Positions 1 through 63,720 are shown, counted from the stretch's first letter. The stretch: 64,000 bases of DNA from Halocaridina rubra (GCA_037179515.1 JAXCGZ010011598.1:27501-91500), one strand, 5' to 3'. Program-made: numbers and translations. The notes: generated by a model from the sequence alone, not told the origin.

Positions 1-558
1 CTTCATATACTTATCTCCTTGATAGGGTTCAATCTAAGGCAGTCATACTCATTAATGGCCCTTCTCTTACTTTTAAAATGGATTTTCTCTCTCTACTCCG
101 TAAGGTATCATCCTCTTCTCTTTTCTGTCGTTACTAATTCCATCGCTGCTTTGATGAGTTGGTGAGTTGCATCTTTCCGCCGCTGCCAAGGCTGTGTAAA
201 ACTCGCCAAGCGGCCTTGTCTCACAGTTATAGTGTGGGAATTTGTAGCTCGTGGATTGGTCGGTGCTTTTCATCCACCTCCAGACTCTGGAACTCTCTTC
301 CTCCTTCTGTTTTTCCTAATTCTTATATCTTATCTTCCTTCAAAAAGTGGATCTATCGTCATCTCAAGGCCTAATCCTGCCATATCTATAGGTCCTTAGT
401 ACTTCAGCTATTCTTTCAGCCTCTCCTTTTCCTATTGTCTATTATTCCCCTATTACTGCTTTGTCCTTAACCTTCTACTTTTTTTTCGTCTTGATGTTTT
501 CTTGGTGCTCGGGCCTGATGAGGACGATTTTGTCGGCTGTCCCGGTGTCACATATATG
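1..558 (+). mobile_element. Non-LTR family B, copy B1, 3' end
   Basis: Matches 13600-14150 in order (SYLIDRV-type block, CTTGATAGGGTTCAATCTAA, CCTCCAGACTCTGGAA, GGTCCTTAGTACTT) and ends GTCCCGGTGTCACA before a (TA)n tract. It begins left of the window. Several stops, so decayed. Confidence 0.8.
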
Positions 559-568
559 AAAAAGAATA

Positions 569-570
<2 letters not shown>

Positions 571-657
<87 letters not shown>

Positions 658-673
658 TTGTATGTGTGTGTAT

Positions 674-752
<79 letters not shown>
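571..752. repeat. (TA)n then (CA)n microsatellite
   Basis: About 40 TA units to 648, a short TATG/TTTG junction, then about 38 CA units from 674. It forms the 5' boundary of copy A1. Confidence 0.97.
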
Positions 753-755
<3 letters not shown>

Positions 756-770
756 GTATGCAAAGCGCTG

Positions 771-2326
771 ATGCAAAGCGCTGATGGATTTAGATGTTCA
801 TAAAGCTACAGGTCCCGATGACATATCCCCTCATGTGCTTAAAAAATGCGTAAACACAATATCAGTGGCACTAAGTATCATATTTAAGGAGTCACTGGAG
901 TCGGGGGAGATTCCAAGATGCTGGAAACAAGCAAATGTGATACCTATCTTCAAAAAGGGAAGGAGGGATACGGCTCTGAACTATAGACCAGTTTCCTTGA
1001 CCAGCATAGTTTGCAAAGTTATGGAGAAACTACTAAGGAAACATATCTCTCTTCACTTGGAATCCTTCAAACTTTTGTCAGTGAGGCAACATGGCTTCAG
1101 AGAAGGTAGATCAACAGTAACAAACTTATTAGAATTTTATGATGAGGTAAGCCAAATCTTACAGGAAAGAGAGGGCTGGGCAGATTGCATATTCCTAGAC
1201 TTCCAGAAAGCGTTTGACACTGTTCCACATGGGAGACTTATTAGGAAGCTACAATCAATGGTTAGAATAGGTGGAAATGTTTTGGAATGGATAAAAACTT
1301 ACTTAGAAGGAAGGGAACAGAGGGTTAGAGTAAGACACTCAGTGTCTGAATGGAGAAGAGTTAGTAGTGGAGTTCCACAGGGTTCAGTTTTAGGGCCACT
1401 TTTGTTCCTTGTATATGTAAATGACCTACCAGAGTGTGTAAATTCATTCATGAATATGTTTGCAGATGATGCAAAGATTGTGAAGAAAGTAAAAAACGAG
1501 AACAATGGTAGAGAACTTCAGGAGGATCTAAATAATCTGCATGAGTGGTCAGAAAAGTGGCTAATGAAATTCAATACTTCAAAATGTAAGGTAATGAGAA
1601 TGGGTACAAGTGCAAGAAGGCCCAAGCTTGACTACTCGGTGGCTGGAGTACAACTTCAAGAGACAGAAAATGAGAGAGATCTAGGAGTAAACATACTGGC
1701 AGATTTGTCTCCAGAAATACATATAAATGGCATAGTAAGGACAGCATATGCATTCTTATAAAATGTAAGGGTAGCCTTCAGGCACATGGACAAGGAAATG
1801 TTCAGAAATATTTATGTAACCTATGTGAGGCCAAAACTCGAATATGCAGCCCCCTTTTGGAATCCGCACTTGAAAAAGCACATAGCTAAGCTTGAAAAAG
1901 TTCAAAGACATGCCACGAAACTGGTGCCAGAAATACGCAATCTCAGTTATGATGAGAGGTTGAGGGAATTAGACTTACCATCACTCGAAGCTAGAAGAGT
2001 GAGGGGGGATATGGTGACAGTCTTTAAATTCCTTCATGGTTATGATAGAGTGGATAGGGATCGATATTTTGATATGGCTGGCTCTAGAACTAGAGGTCAT
2101 AGTTTGAAGCTTGGTAAGAAAACTTCTTTGCAGGATGTAAGGAAATACTTTTTCAGTGTAAGAGTAGTTGATAATTGGAATTGGCTAAGCGAGGAGGTAG
2201 TTAATGCTATCTCAATCCATAGTTTTAAGGACAGGTATGATAAGTATCACTAAGTCGAAAATGGAACCGAACAGGAGACGGGAAGATACGAGCTTTGGGC
2301 TCTTTCCCGTAAACACAATTAGGTAA
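771..2326 (+). mobile_element. Non-LTR retrotransposon family A, copy A1, 5' truncated
   Basis: Reverse transcriptase frame from 784 to 2253 with KATGPDDISP, YRPVSLTSIVCKVMEK, FLDFQKAFDTVPH, GVPQGSVLGPLL and FADDAK motifs, then a C-terminal tail ending NSF-type [11 protein letters not shown] single in-frame TAA at 1759-1761 interrupts it. The endonuclease half is missing; the 5' edge abuts a (CA)n tract and the 3' UTR ends ATTAGGTAATCAC running into (CA)n. It resembles the CR1/jockey group of LINEs; the clade is not resolved here. Confidence 0.9.
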
Positions 2327-2500
<174 letters not shown>

Positions 2501-2781
2501 TTACGATATACATACATATATTGGTAAAATATATTCTTTTAGTACATATGTATTTTATAGAACGGATTATCATTTTTATTTACACGTACATGCATATTTA
2601 TCTGTAAGTGTATGTGTGTGTGTGTTTTTTTTATATGGTGGGTGAGTGAGAGTGATGGTGAGGTGGGGGGTTGTTACTCCATCCCCACAAACAATAGCCA
2701 AACAACAGATGAAAGAACAAAAGCTCTCTCAACAATAGACAGCGCTGACAGCCTATAGCAAAAGGTGTTATTTGTGACGTC

Positions 2782-4268
<1,487 letters not shown>

Positions 4269-4269
4269 G

Positions 4270-4517
4270 ATGTATGTATGTATGTATGTATGTATGTATG
4301 TATGTATGTATGTATGTATGTATGTATGTATGTATGTATGTATGTATGTATGTATGTATGTATGTATGTATGTATGTATGTATGTATGTATGTATTCATG
4401 TATGTATGTATGTATGTATGTATGTATGTATTCATGTATGTATGTATGTATGTATGCATGCATGCATGCATGCATGCATGCATACATGCATACATTCATA
4501 CATACATACTTACATAC

Positions 4518-4548
<31 letters not shown>

Positions 4549-4646
4549 CATACATACATACATACATACATACATACATACATACATACATACATACATA
4601 CATACACACTTACATACATACATACATACAAACATACATACCCTTA
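4270..4646. repeat. Self-complementary tetranucleotide array (ATGT)n-(GCAT)n-(ACAT)n
   Basis: (TATG)n fills 4270-4455, a short (CATG)n centre 4456-4484, then (CATA)n to 4644. The two halves are reverse complements, so one strand could fold into a long hairpin. Confidence 0.95.
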
Positions 4647-4900
4647 TAAAATGATGCTCCAATGAGCAGGGCAGCAATAATAAGAATAAAACTATTTTAA
4701 TGAACTCGCGTCCTGCTCGTATATATTAATTAATGTCCGATAAATTCAGAAAAATTACGACCATAAAACAAATGTATGTTTTATTTTTCACTGCTGGGTT
4801 TAATTTTTGAAATAATGAAACAGAAAATAAAGAGAAAATAAGACATTATATTGATTTAAGCGTTGTTAAAAAAGGATGATTTTTATTTTTATTAAAATGT

Positions 4901-5011
<111 letters not shown>

Positions 5012-5239
5012 ACAAGTAATATTTATATTTGCCTCTTCAACCTGGGGGAGCTTAGGTTTTGGCAGAACGGAAAATTCAAATTTTTGAATTTTTAACGGTT
5101 ATTTTTTAACGGCAACTCTTGAACTAGTTTCATGTTTGCTTTGTTAGGCAGATGGCTTGAAAAATGGAGCATAGTGTATTTGTTTTTATTTAATTGTTTT
5201 TACCTAAATGTGCTCATAGGAAAAAAAACATTTACTTGC

Positions 5240-5545
5240 AGCTTCCCATCTCCTGGTCAGACTCATTTTTACTCAGTAAATGCATTTAGCATTTTCTCTT
5301 TCTTCACTTAACGAATTATAATTATCACCTATAGCTTCATTAAAAACTTACTTCTTTACATCCTGCAAATAAGTGTTTTTACGAATTATTAAACTATGGC
5401 CTCTGGTTAGCCCCTTATCCATTCCGTCAAAAGCACGAAAAACTAAAAACCATTACCATAATCCCCCTCTTCCTTCTAGCTTCGAGTGATGGTAAATCTC
5501 TCTCCTTCAGCCTATCCTCATAACTGAATTTGCGTATCTGTGTGC
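5240..5545 (-). mobile_element. Non-LTR family A, copy A5, highly decayed fragment
   Basis: Recognisable blocks such as TTACATCCTGCAAA, CTATGGCCTCT and CTAGCTTCGAGTGATGGTAA match A1-A4 in order, but with many substitutions and indels; no open frame remains. Confidence 0.75.
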
Positions 5546-5727
5546 AAATATTTTATGTTCATGTTTTAAAAGGCGTTTTAAATGTTTGTTTATGAGTGTT
5601 TATGTGGCATCCAAGACATAGTTTCTGTCTCATTCATTTATTTGAACATGAATTGTGGAGAATCTTTCCTTGGTCTTTCTCACTATTTTTTCCATTTCGT
5701 AAATGTCTGATTTTACCTAACTTTATA

Positions 5728-5760
5728 TATCTATCTATCTTTCTATCTATCTATCTATCA

Positions 5761-5795
<35 letters not shown>

Positions 5796-5935
5796 AATGT
5801 CAATCTAGACAGATAGACAGATAGATAGATAGATAGATAGACAGATAGATAGATAGATAAATAGATAGAGAGATAGATAGATAGATAAATAGATAGATAG
5901 ATAGATAGATAAGTAGACAGGCAAATATATAATAT
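5728..5935. repeat. (ATCT)n followed by (AGAT)n, inverted tetranucleotide tracts
   Basis: (TATC)n to 5793, a 20-bp centre, then (GATA)n to about 5920 with interruptions; opposite halves are complementary. Weaker GATA words trail to 6030. Confidence 0.93.
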
Positions 5936-6394
5936 AGAGATTAATTTACTTACGATAGACAGAATGAGATTCATAAATTAATAATAGATAGAGAGATAGT
6001 TAGATAGATTATTAGATGTATAGATAGGTAGATAAAAAATAATTAGTTCTAAAGGGATTTTAAATAAATATATATGACTTTAGCTGTTAAATATTATTCT
6101 CTAATTTATAAAAGAGTTTATGTGATAAACATATAAAACACCAATAAAACACTGTATATGTAAACACAAACACAGCTAAAAGATATTTCGGTCAAAAAAT
6201 AGCAATGAAAATACAAATAAACACTGTCTTTGCTAAAAAAAAAAAAAAAAAAAATCCCACTTCAAGCATGAAAGAAAATACTATAAAAAATCACAATTAA
6301 AGCTTCAAATACTATATTCGTAATAAAAAAAAAAAATAAATAAATAAAAACACATTCCTATCGCCATTTGCCTTCAAGCTTGAAAAGTAAATCA

Positions 6395-6870
6395 CCTTTT
6401 AAACACGTTTTAGAACAGTGTTATCATCATTAGCTGTAAGCTTGGTAGCAATTCTTTAAACACCCACAATAGATCCAAATTAAAAACACGACACGAGAGT
6501 CACAAGCTATAAGCTTAATAGCTAAGCTTTACATGTAAGAAAGAAAAAATCGGGATTAGAACACGTTATTAGCATCATAAGCTGTAAGCTTAATAGCTAA
6601 TATTTAGACATAAGAAAAAACACCAATAAAATACGTCACTGGCATTATAAGCTTTAAGCTTATTGCTAATCTATAGAAGGAAGCAAAAATTACTATTCAA
6701 ACACGGCACTATTATCATAAGATTAACAGCTAAGATTTTGATATACAAGGAAATAATCGTAATTAAAACACGTCACTGACATAATTAGCTGTAAGGTTAA
6801 TAGCTAAGCCTTAAGCATAAGGGAAAAATCACTATCAAAACACGTTCTATAGAATATTAAATGAGAACTT
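6395..6870. repeat. Degenerate minisatellite, unit about 90-100 bp
   Basis: Words AAACACG, CATAAGCTGTAAGCTTAATA and AGCTAA recur about six times with heavy divergence. The surrounding 6050-6930 stretch is AT-rich with no coding signal. Confidence 0.7.
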
Positions 6871-6938
6871 AATTAAAGTAATCGTCTAAAAACACACATT
6901 TAAAACACACTTTACGCTAATTCATGAGGTCTGAACTC

Positions 6939-6989
6939 GTGTGTGTGTGTGTGTGTGTGTGTGTGCCTGTGTGTGTGTGTGTGCGTGTG
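6939..6989. repeat. (GT)n microsatellite
   Basis: Interrupted by CCT and GC once each; 3' boundary of copy A3. Confidence 0.95.
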
Positions 6990-7673
6990 TGATTACCTAA
7001 TTGTGATTACCTAATTGTGTTTACGGGAAAGAGCCCAAAGCTCGTATCTTCCCGTCTCCTCATCGGTTCCATTTTTAGACTTAGTGATACTTATCGTACC
7101 TGTCCTTAAAACTATGGATTGAGATAGCATTAACTACCTCCTCGCTTAGCCAATTCCAATTATCAACTACTCTTACACTGAAAAAGTATTTCCTTACATC
7201 CTGCAAAGAAGTTTTCTTACGAAGCTTCAAACTATGACCTCTAGTTCTAGAGCCAGCCATATCGAAATATCGATCCCTATCCACTCTATCATAACCATGA
7301 AGGAATTTAAAGACTGTCACCATATCCCCCCTCACTCTTCTAGCTTCGAGTGATGGCAAGTCTAATTCCCTCAGCCTCTCATCATAACCGAGATTGCATA
7401 TTCTGGCACCAGTTTCGTGGCATGTCTTTGAACTTTTCAAGCTTAGCTATGTGCTTTTTCGAGTGCGGATTCCAAAGGGGGCTGCATATTCGAGTTTGGC
7501 CTCACATAGGTTACATAAATATTTCTGAACATTTCCTTGTCCATGTGCCTGAAGGCTACCCTTACATTTGATAAGAATGCATATGCTGCCCTTACTACGC
7601 CATTTATATGTATTTCTGGAGACAAATCTGCCAGTATGTTTACTCCTAGATCTCTCTCATTTTCTGTCTCTTG

Positions 7674-7676
<3 letters not shown>
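6990..7676 (-). mobile_element. Non-LTR family A, copy A3, truncated
   Basis: C-terminal RT tail (7440-7081) with one frame break near 7440; upstream part readable to 7625. It has TCA at the position of the A1/A2 stop. Both ends abut (GT)n tracts, and two GATTACCTAATTGT terminal units stand at the 3' end. Confidence 0.88.

Positions 7677-7756
<80 letters not shown>
7676..7756. repeat. (GT)n microsatellite between copies A3 and A4
   Basis: About 39 uninterrupted units separating the cut 5' end of A3 from the 3' end of A4. Confidence 0.97.
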
Positions 7757-7758
<2 letters not shown>

Positions 7759-8376
7759 TACCTAATTTTTGTGTGTGTGTCGTAACCTCCCGTCTCCTGA
7801 TCGGTTCGATTTTGTACTTAGTGATACTTATCATACTTGTCCTTAAAACTATGGGTTGAGTTAGCATTAATTACATCCTCGCTCAGCAAATTCCAATTAT
7901 CAACTACTTTTACATTAAAAAAGTACTTCCGTACATCCTGCAAAGAAGTTTTCTTACGAAGCTTCACACTATAACCGCTAATTCTAGTGCCAGCCATATC
8001 AAAATATCGATCCCTATCCACTCTATCATAACCATGAAGGAATTTAAAGGCTGTCACCATATCCCCCCTCAATCTTCTAGCTTCGAGTGATGGTAAGTCT
8101 AATTCCCTCAGCCTCTCATCATAACTGAGATTGTGTATTTCTGGCACCAGCTTCGTGGCATGTCTTTGAACTTTTTCCAGCTTCACTACGTGCTTTTTCA
8201 AGTGCGGATTCCAAAAGAGGGCTGTATATTCAAATTTTGGCCTCACATACATTACATAAATATTTCTAAACATTTCCTTGTCCATATGCCTGAAGGCTAC
8301 CCTTACATTTGCTAAGAGAGCATTTGCTGCCCTTACTATGCCATTTATATGCATTTCTGGAGACAAATCGGCCAGT
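7757..8376 (-). mobile_element. Non-LTR family A, copy A4, truncated
   Basis: An open frame from 8376 to 7818 covers LLADLSPEMHINGIVRAA to DKYH without stops. It is more diverged from A1-A3 than they are from each other, and is bounded by (TA)n on its 5' side and (GT)n on its 3' side. Confidence 0.88.
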
Positions 8377-8378
8377 AA

Positions 8379-8458
<80 letters not shown>
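8377..8458. repeat. (TA)n microsatellite
   Basis: About 40 units between copy A4 and the palindrome. Confidence 0.97.
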
Positions 8459-8460
<2 letters not shown>

Positions 8461-8488
8461 CCAATTAAGCACATTACATATGTGAAAA

Positions 8489-9444
<956 letters not shown>

Positions 9445-9474
9445 CAAATAAAACACTTTCTGATTATCACTTTA

Positions 9475-9995
9475 AGCGGTGAACTTCGTAACTAACGCTC
9501 TACATCAGCATAACCACATAAATCAATCTTAAAGCAAGCTTACTAAGCTTCAAAGCTAAATAAAATCTTGTGTAATTGTCATCTAAATTGCAAGTTGAGT
9601 AGTTTATGTGTATGTTGGACAGAAAAATAACAAAGACATAATCTGTGTGTGTTAATTTTGCTGAATTCCTCAGGTACGTGAACATAGGATGGGACGTTGG
9701 AATCACGATTGTACGTAGCATGGAAAAACTGCTGTGAACGGGTGGTAGCTCAAGCTACTCTGCTTCGTCAGGCCGTTGGCGGTCTGAGGTTAGAAAGGGC
9801 ATTCACTCTGGGTAATGGTTACGCTGCCCAAAACCAAATTCCTTTGAGAGAAGAGTGGATCCGTGACGTAAAACTATATCATATTGTAAAAATTCTAATC
9901 ATTTTAAGACAATTGAAATTGTCGTTTTTTTCTCTCCCTTTTCTCCAACAGGTGAATTATGCCCTATTTTTACTCTTTTAACTTGTATATATCAC
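9475..9995. other. Unassigned sequence
   Basis: Non-repetitive by eye. A plus-strand frame at 9697-9981 looks partly protein-like (GTGGTAGCTCAAGCTACTCT region) but has no family I recognise and no splice or start context; left uncalled. Confidence 0.4.
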
Positions 9996-10118
9996 AATTA
10001 GTTCCCATTTTGGGTTGGACGCAGACGGTTCGGAGCTGGGGAATCAAGGATGGATGCCTTCTCTGACACTCTGCCTTGGACTCATACGCATTATACCACT
10101 TCGCTACGACGGTTCTTC
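9996..10118 (-). repeat. tRNA-derived SINE, copy 1
   Basis: Matches the family text (GGAGCTGGGGAATCAAGG, GGATGCC, TACCACTTCGCTACGACGG) in minus orientation; B box decayed. Confidence 0.75.
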
Positions 10119-10248
10119 AATATTATTAAATTAGCTTTTATTATTTTTTTTAATTAATTTAGAACATGGTTGGGTCACTTGCTATAGTGATCTGTGTTTT
10201 TTATTCAAATTACTTTCTTACGTATTTTTTTATGATTTGTTAATATTC

Positions 10249-10310
<62 letters not shown>

Positions 10311-10890
10311 ACAAATCGAAGTAATATCAAAGTTATCCATTAAAGTTTTGTTTTCTTCTAAGCATTCATTATAGAAAACGTAAATAATTTATTTTAGCAT
10401 GAACTATATCATTATTTCCATTTGTTTTTATAAACTATATCCTTATTTTTATGAATATTTTAATTTTTTTTGCTCTTTTTGAAGTCTGCGACACTGAAAT
10501 TACATTCTTTTTTTCACCTATTAGTGTTGGAATGTAAACAGAAGGGTCTCCTAATTCATCCTAAATTATTCCGTTACTGGCAACACTTGAACAAGCAGTG
10601 CCTCTGTGGAAATGTATCTAGTGATGGATTTTTTTTTTTATGGCGTTTCTTTGCCATTATAAGATTTTGCTTTTTAACTCCATACGAAGTAGACTGCTCA
10701 TGGTAACAAAATAAATTCCTTTTTTTTTTTTTAGAGCAGCTTACGCCCATTCTCTGTGAGATTTCTACTTGAAAAGATTGGTTCACTCTATTTCATAGGG
10801 TTGAGTCCTCTTTCCTAGATTTACTTAAGATACTCGACTTGTACATTTGACAGATGTAATACTATATTTTAAGTTGTTATTTGCTTATTT
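10119..10890. other. AT-rich stretch with (CT)n
   Basis: Homopolymer-rich sequence with a (CT)n tract at 10249-10306. No gene or recognisable repeat otherwise. Confidence 0.6.
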
Positions 10891-10891
10891 A

Positions 10892-11046
10892 TGTCACTGT
10901 TAACCCCATTCGATTGGGGTGGACACAAGTAGGGTCTGGAGAATAAAGGCTGGATGCTCTTCCTATTGCCCACGTGCTAGGCTCAAACACAGGTGTGTCA
11001 CTTCCAGAGACCAGCACTCTAATCACTGTGTGTACCGCTGTCCACA
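10892..11046 (-). repeat. tRNA-derived SINE, copy 2
   Basis: Contains TTGGGGTGGACACAAGTAGG, AAGGCTGGATGCTCTTCC and a decayed tRNA head ending ACCGCTGTCC. Minus orientation. Confidence 0.8.
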
Positions 11047-11214
11047 TTACTTGTTCATAAGTAATCATCAGAAATTTCATATGGGAACAATTACACTGAA
11101 GTACTCTAGTAGGATTGAAGCTCCCGAAATCATAGTATTTAATTATATTATATTAGGATTACACCAGATTATTCTTTGTGCAAGCTTTTTAATATTCTCT
11201 ACAACGAATTTCCA

Positions 11215-14160
11215 ATTTCACTCCTACTTGTTGACTCCACTACTTATGCCTAGTGGTAGTAATGGTTCTGCCCTTAACCTTGCATTTCCCAATAGATCTG
11301 TTTCATTCACTCTTCACTATTCAAACATTCGTGGCCTGAATTCTAATCTTTCGTCTGTGGAATAGCGCTTGGGTACTTCCCTTCCTAAGCTTCTCCTCCT
11401 ATCTGAAACCCAGCTGTCTAGCCATGCTTCCACTGACCTATTTCAAATCTCTCACTATAACCTGTATTCTCATTTTCGTTTCAAAGGTGGGGTCTGTGCC
11501 TACTGCAATACTAACACTCTAATTGCAAGACTCATGGACCTTGAATCTCCTGACTCTGATGTTCTCTGACTAAAAATCTCTCTCCACTACCACTATATTC
11601 CTTTGCTTCTGCTACTGTTCTCCAAACTCCACTGACTTCGTATTATTCTTTGAATATCTGTCCTCTTGCCATGAGTCCTTGCTTTCTTCACACCCACATG
11701 TTGTTTTCTATATTGTAGACTTTAATGTATACCACAGTAAGTGGCTTAATTAGTCTCACACTGATTTGGGAGGAAGTGAGGCCCTTGCTTTCTCTATTAC
11801 TCACGATATGGAGCAAATTATCAAACATCCTACTCGTCTTCCCAATTGACACGAACATGCAGCCTACACTCTTGACCTATTTCTTACTTCTAACCCATCA
11901 AACTACTCTTATTCAGTGCTTTCCCCTCTTGGAAAAGCTGACCACTCCGTGATCTCAGTCTCTTCCATTTTCACTACCCCTCCACCAATCCCTCCTACTC
12001 AGCGCCATCTTTGGCACTTTGAGTGTACCCGACGTGAAGATTTGCATAACTACCTCTTTGACTTCTCATGGGATAACTACTGCTTTCGGTCCCGCAACCC
12101 TTTTCAGGTAGCCCTAAAAGTTGCAGATATCATAACCTCGGGAATGGAGGCGTACATTCCCTCCTCTACGAAAACTTTTTCTCCCCTTAAACCTTGGTTT
12201 GACCGTGCCTGCTCCAAGGCAATTCAGGCCAGGAATAAGGCACACCAGTCGTACCAAGCCTCACCTGATTTAACTCGCTCTGCTTTTATTGTAGCTAGGA
12301 ATCGTCTTACTGCTTAGATTCGTAGGTCTAAGGTTTCCTTTATAAGAAGAAAAGTTAATGATCTTAACTCCTCTCCCTCTGACCATTGTTTCTGGTCTTT
12401 AGTCAAAAACCTCTTCAGAAACATATGTAACTAAAGCTCTCTCCCTTTAGTTTGTTCTGATGGTTCTATAGATTGCTCTCCCACTGACAAAACCACTCTA
12501 TTTGGCTCTCATTTTTCTGCCAACTCTTCCATAAATGATTCAAGTGCACCTGTCCCTCAAGCTTTACTCCTCTCTAGCCCTATGCCCTCCCTTATCCTTT
12601 CATCATGCAAAGTTCATAAGGTTCTTTGGTCACTAAAGACGAATAAGGCATCTGATCCTGATAATATCCCTGCAAGGTTCCTTAAGGAGTTAGAATATGA
12701 ACTGGCTCCCATGCATTGCCGTCTTTTTTGCTTCATTTTGACAACTAGTATCTATCCTTCATCTTGGAAGCATTCTCTACTTCAACCTGCTCACTTCTTA
12801 AAATGCCTGAAATCTAACTCACTTATCTCCGATCACTAGTACAACTCCCTCAAGGCAAGATCTTCTGGTGACCTCCTGTCCTATCTTACTCATATATGGT
12901 CATCTTCTCTGAGGAATTTTGGGGAATCCTTTGTCGTCGCCCTCGATATCTCTAAGGCTTTTGATATCTCGCACAAGGCTTTGTTGGCCAAGCTCCCTGC
13001 CTATGACTTTACACCTTTTCTCTGATTTCCAATTTTCTTTTTGATCGTTTTATATCTGTAGAGTGAGGGTGCATCATCTAGCCAATTGCCTATTACCAGT
13101 GGTGTTCCACAGAGCTCTGTTCTTTCACTTATTCCAATGTACATTGGAATAAAGGATTATTCTCTTCATCAATGATCTACAGTTCCCATCTTCCTCTCTT
13201 CTTCACTGATAATTCTACCCTTCACTTTTCCTCTGCCTTTTCTTCAAAACTTTCATCTGCTACTTGTAATAAGTCTCATATCACTCTTTCCTCTACTCTC
13301 AACTCCGATTTGCAGAGGGTATCTGAGTGGGGCACCCGAAATTTACTTAAATTTCATGCCTCCGAGACAGTTTCTGGCTATCTCTTTAGCTTCTTCTCCT
13401 CCTATAGTCTTCGAAACTAAGGAAATTTACCCTCTTAATTCTATAAACATAATAGGAATTCATACAGACTCTCACTTGTCTTGGAGGAATCACATAATCC
13501 AAATTTCTAGATCTGCATCTTAAGATTCTGTTTCGTTTTCGACATTGCTTTTCCTCTTTACAGTTACCTAAAATATATAGAATACTGTTCACACGTCTTT
13601 GGTGCTTCTTCTTATACTTATATCCTTGATAGGGTTGAATCTAAGGCAGTCAGACTAATTAATGATCCTTATTTCTAACATGGATTCTCTCTCTCTCTCT
13701 TCGCCGTAAGGTTTCATCCCTTTCTCCTTTCTATCGCTGCTCTGATGAGTTGGTGGTTGCATCCCTCCCCCACTGCCGAGGTCACGTAACACTCACCAAG
13801 CAGCCTTGTCTCGCAGGTGCTGTGGAGATTTGTAGCTTGCGGATTGGTAGGTGCAGCGACTGCTTCTTCCAATCTACCTCCAGACTATGAAATTCTCTTC
13901 CTCCTTCTGTCTTTCCAAATTCTTATGACCTATCCTCCTTCAAAAGCAGATCTTTCATCATCTTAGGGCCTAATCCTCACATCTCTAGGTCCTCAGTGCT
14001 TTGACTATTTTTTCAGTCTGTCCTTTTTGCTTTGTGTATTATTACCTCATCTCCACCTTGTCCATAAGCTTTTTCTTTTCCTTCGTCTTATTTTTTCTCG
14101 TGCCCGGGCATTTCTTGATGATGGCAGTTTTTGGCTTGTCCTGGTGTCACAAAAAAAAAA
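11215..14160 (+). mobile_element. Non-LTR family B, copy B2, nearly full length, decayed
   Basis: Starts with endonuclease-type text (SVSFTLHYSNIRGLNSNLSS near 11.3 kb), passes an RT block (SLKTNKASDPDNIPARFLKE near 12.65 kb; PITSGVPQ-like near 13.09 kb; a decayed SLQFP/ADNSTLHF block near 13.2 kb) and a C-terminal block (CTTGATAGGGTTGAATCTAA), and ends GGTGTCAC plus an A run at about 14150-14164. Many frame breaks and stops. It is a jockey/CR1-type element by layout; it sits 1.4 kb downstream of the ASPM stop. Confidence 0.85.
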
Positions 14161-14276
14161 AAAATTCTTTCATCGGTATTCCGTTCCAAGAGTACATATT
14201 TTTCCAGCTGTTCTCTCTCCAAATGTGATATTGCCTTTTTTTTCATTTTCTTATGCCATTATTCTATGCTTATACT

Positions 14277-14436
14277 TCCTCTGAGTACGGGGCAAGAATA
14301 TTTCCATGTTATCCTGCGAGTAGTAAAAGTCGACTAAGCAAGGGGACTGTATTTTCCTGCCATGAGTAAATTGTTCGCTTTGACTTAGTTACTCACCTTG
14401 TAAATGTGATTATGGCTTTTGTATGTATATACATAC
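14277..14436 (+). repeat. Dispersed repeat family D, copy 1
   Basis: GTAGTAAAAGTCGACTAAGC, then CGCTTTGACTTAGTTACTCA and TTATGGCTTTTGTATGTATA; these words recur in the other D copies at similar spacing. No coding capacity or tRNA boxes seen. Confidence 0.75.
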
Positions 14437-14486
14437 AATCACCTTATTTAATAGACATGAATCAAGAGTTAGTACCGTTATATGCG

Positions 14487-14612
14487 CCACAATTGATCCC
14501 CATGAATGGGAGTGAACTCAATCCCTAACTAATGTCCCACTGTGGGCTCAAACCCACATTAGCCACCTCCCGACTGATGAGCACTACCACCGAGCTGCTG
14601 GCTCCCCAAGTT
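14487..14612 (-). repeat. tRNA-derived SINE, copy 3
   Basis: GATCCCCATGAATGGGAGTG, CCCACTGTGGGCTCAAACCC and CACTACCACCGAGCTGC; the reversed B box is GGGTTTGAGCCC. Confidence 0.8.
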
Positions 14613-14639
14613 TGTTAAGTCGGTACAATGTGTAAAGGA

Positions 14640-15540
14640 GAATTATTCTCTAATTTTTGTAAATACAAGCTTTATTTTATCAAACAATATCCAAAATAAG
14701 GGAATCCATTACAACAGTCAGTGAATGTGTAAATGTGATAAAAACAATACAATGCTTCTATTTAGGAGATAATATGTAATATAAACATTTATTATGAAGT
14801 AATGATTTCCAGGAAGTATAAAAAAAATATTAAAAAATAAAGATATGTACACAGTAAATGTGAAAGGATAAATAAGAATAATATATATATACAAAGTGAA
14901 AATAGGAATTAAGAGTTAGAAACAAAATTACTTTTAAGGCATAATACATACTGATGTACAGGGAGGAACATAAGTAAAATTTTTTTTTTTACGGTTTTGA
15001 GGCCCTTCCTAATGATCGCTACTCTTTAATGCCACCCTATATAAGATCCAAATTTTTAGACAGGGAGTTAAAGGAATCACAGAACAGAATATAATAAATG
15101 TTAACACAGTCCTATTACTTATCATCTAAAAGTAACTCGTGAAAAAATATTTCCTATATATACAATCTCCAGGAAGCTTAAAAATAAAAAAAATAAAAAA
15201 ATATAAAAATCTTTGTAAATAAAAGGAAAGCAATATATTTTCAGGCTGGGAGAGGATTTTTTTCAAAATGTTATCTTAAACTTTTTCTTGTTATAAATAA
15301 AAAGTTGTGTAAAAAAAAAAAATCTAAAAAGAAAGCAATGTATTTTCTGGCTAGGAGAAGATTTCTTGTAAAATTTTCTCCTAAGTTTTCCTTGCTAAAA
15401 TGAGTTTTTTTCCGTAACTAAAAAGAAAGACAGACATTTTATGCCTGGGATAGAATTTCTTGTAAAATATTCTTCTAGTTTTTCTTTAAGGTTGCAAAGA
15501 ATAACTTCTTAAAAATTTCGTACAAATTTCACTGTTTTTG
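14640..15540. other. AT-rich region downstream of ASPM stop, probable 3' UTR and flank
   Basis: Low-complexity A/T sequence with a loosely repeated block (GGAGAGGATTT / GGAGAAGATTT / GGGATAGAATTT near 15248, 15353 and 15447). On the minus strand it follows the ASPM stop, so at least part is expected to be 3' UTR. Confidence 0.5.
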
Positions 15541-15549
15541 TGTGGCTGT

Positions 15550-63720
<48,171 letters not shown>

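Noticed and set aside
453..776. Open frames of repeated CV, YI, TH and IY residues
   Set aside because: They are translations of (TA)n and (CA)n microsatellites. The same applies at 2212-3051, 4247-4665, 8266-8498, 9076-9482, 19434-19904 and 54676-55060.
1786..2253. Separate gene downstream of the RT frame
   Set aside because: It is in the same frame as 784-1758 and continues the same LINE protein after a single stop codon.
9697..9981. Possible short protein-coding exon
   Set aside because: No recognised family, no clear splice sites, and no neighbouring exon on the plus strand.
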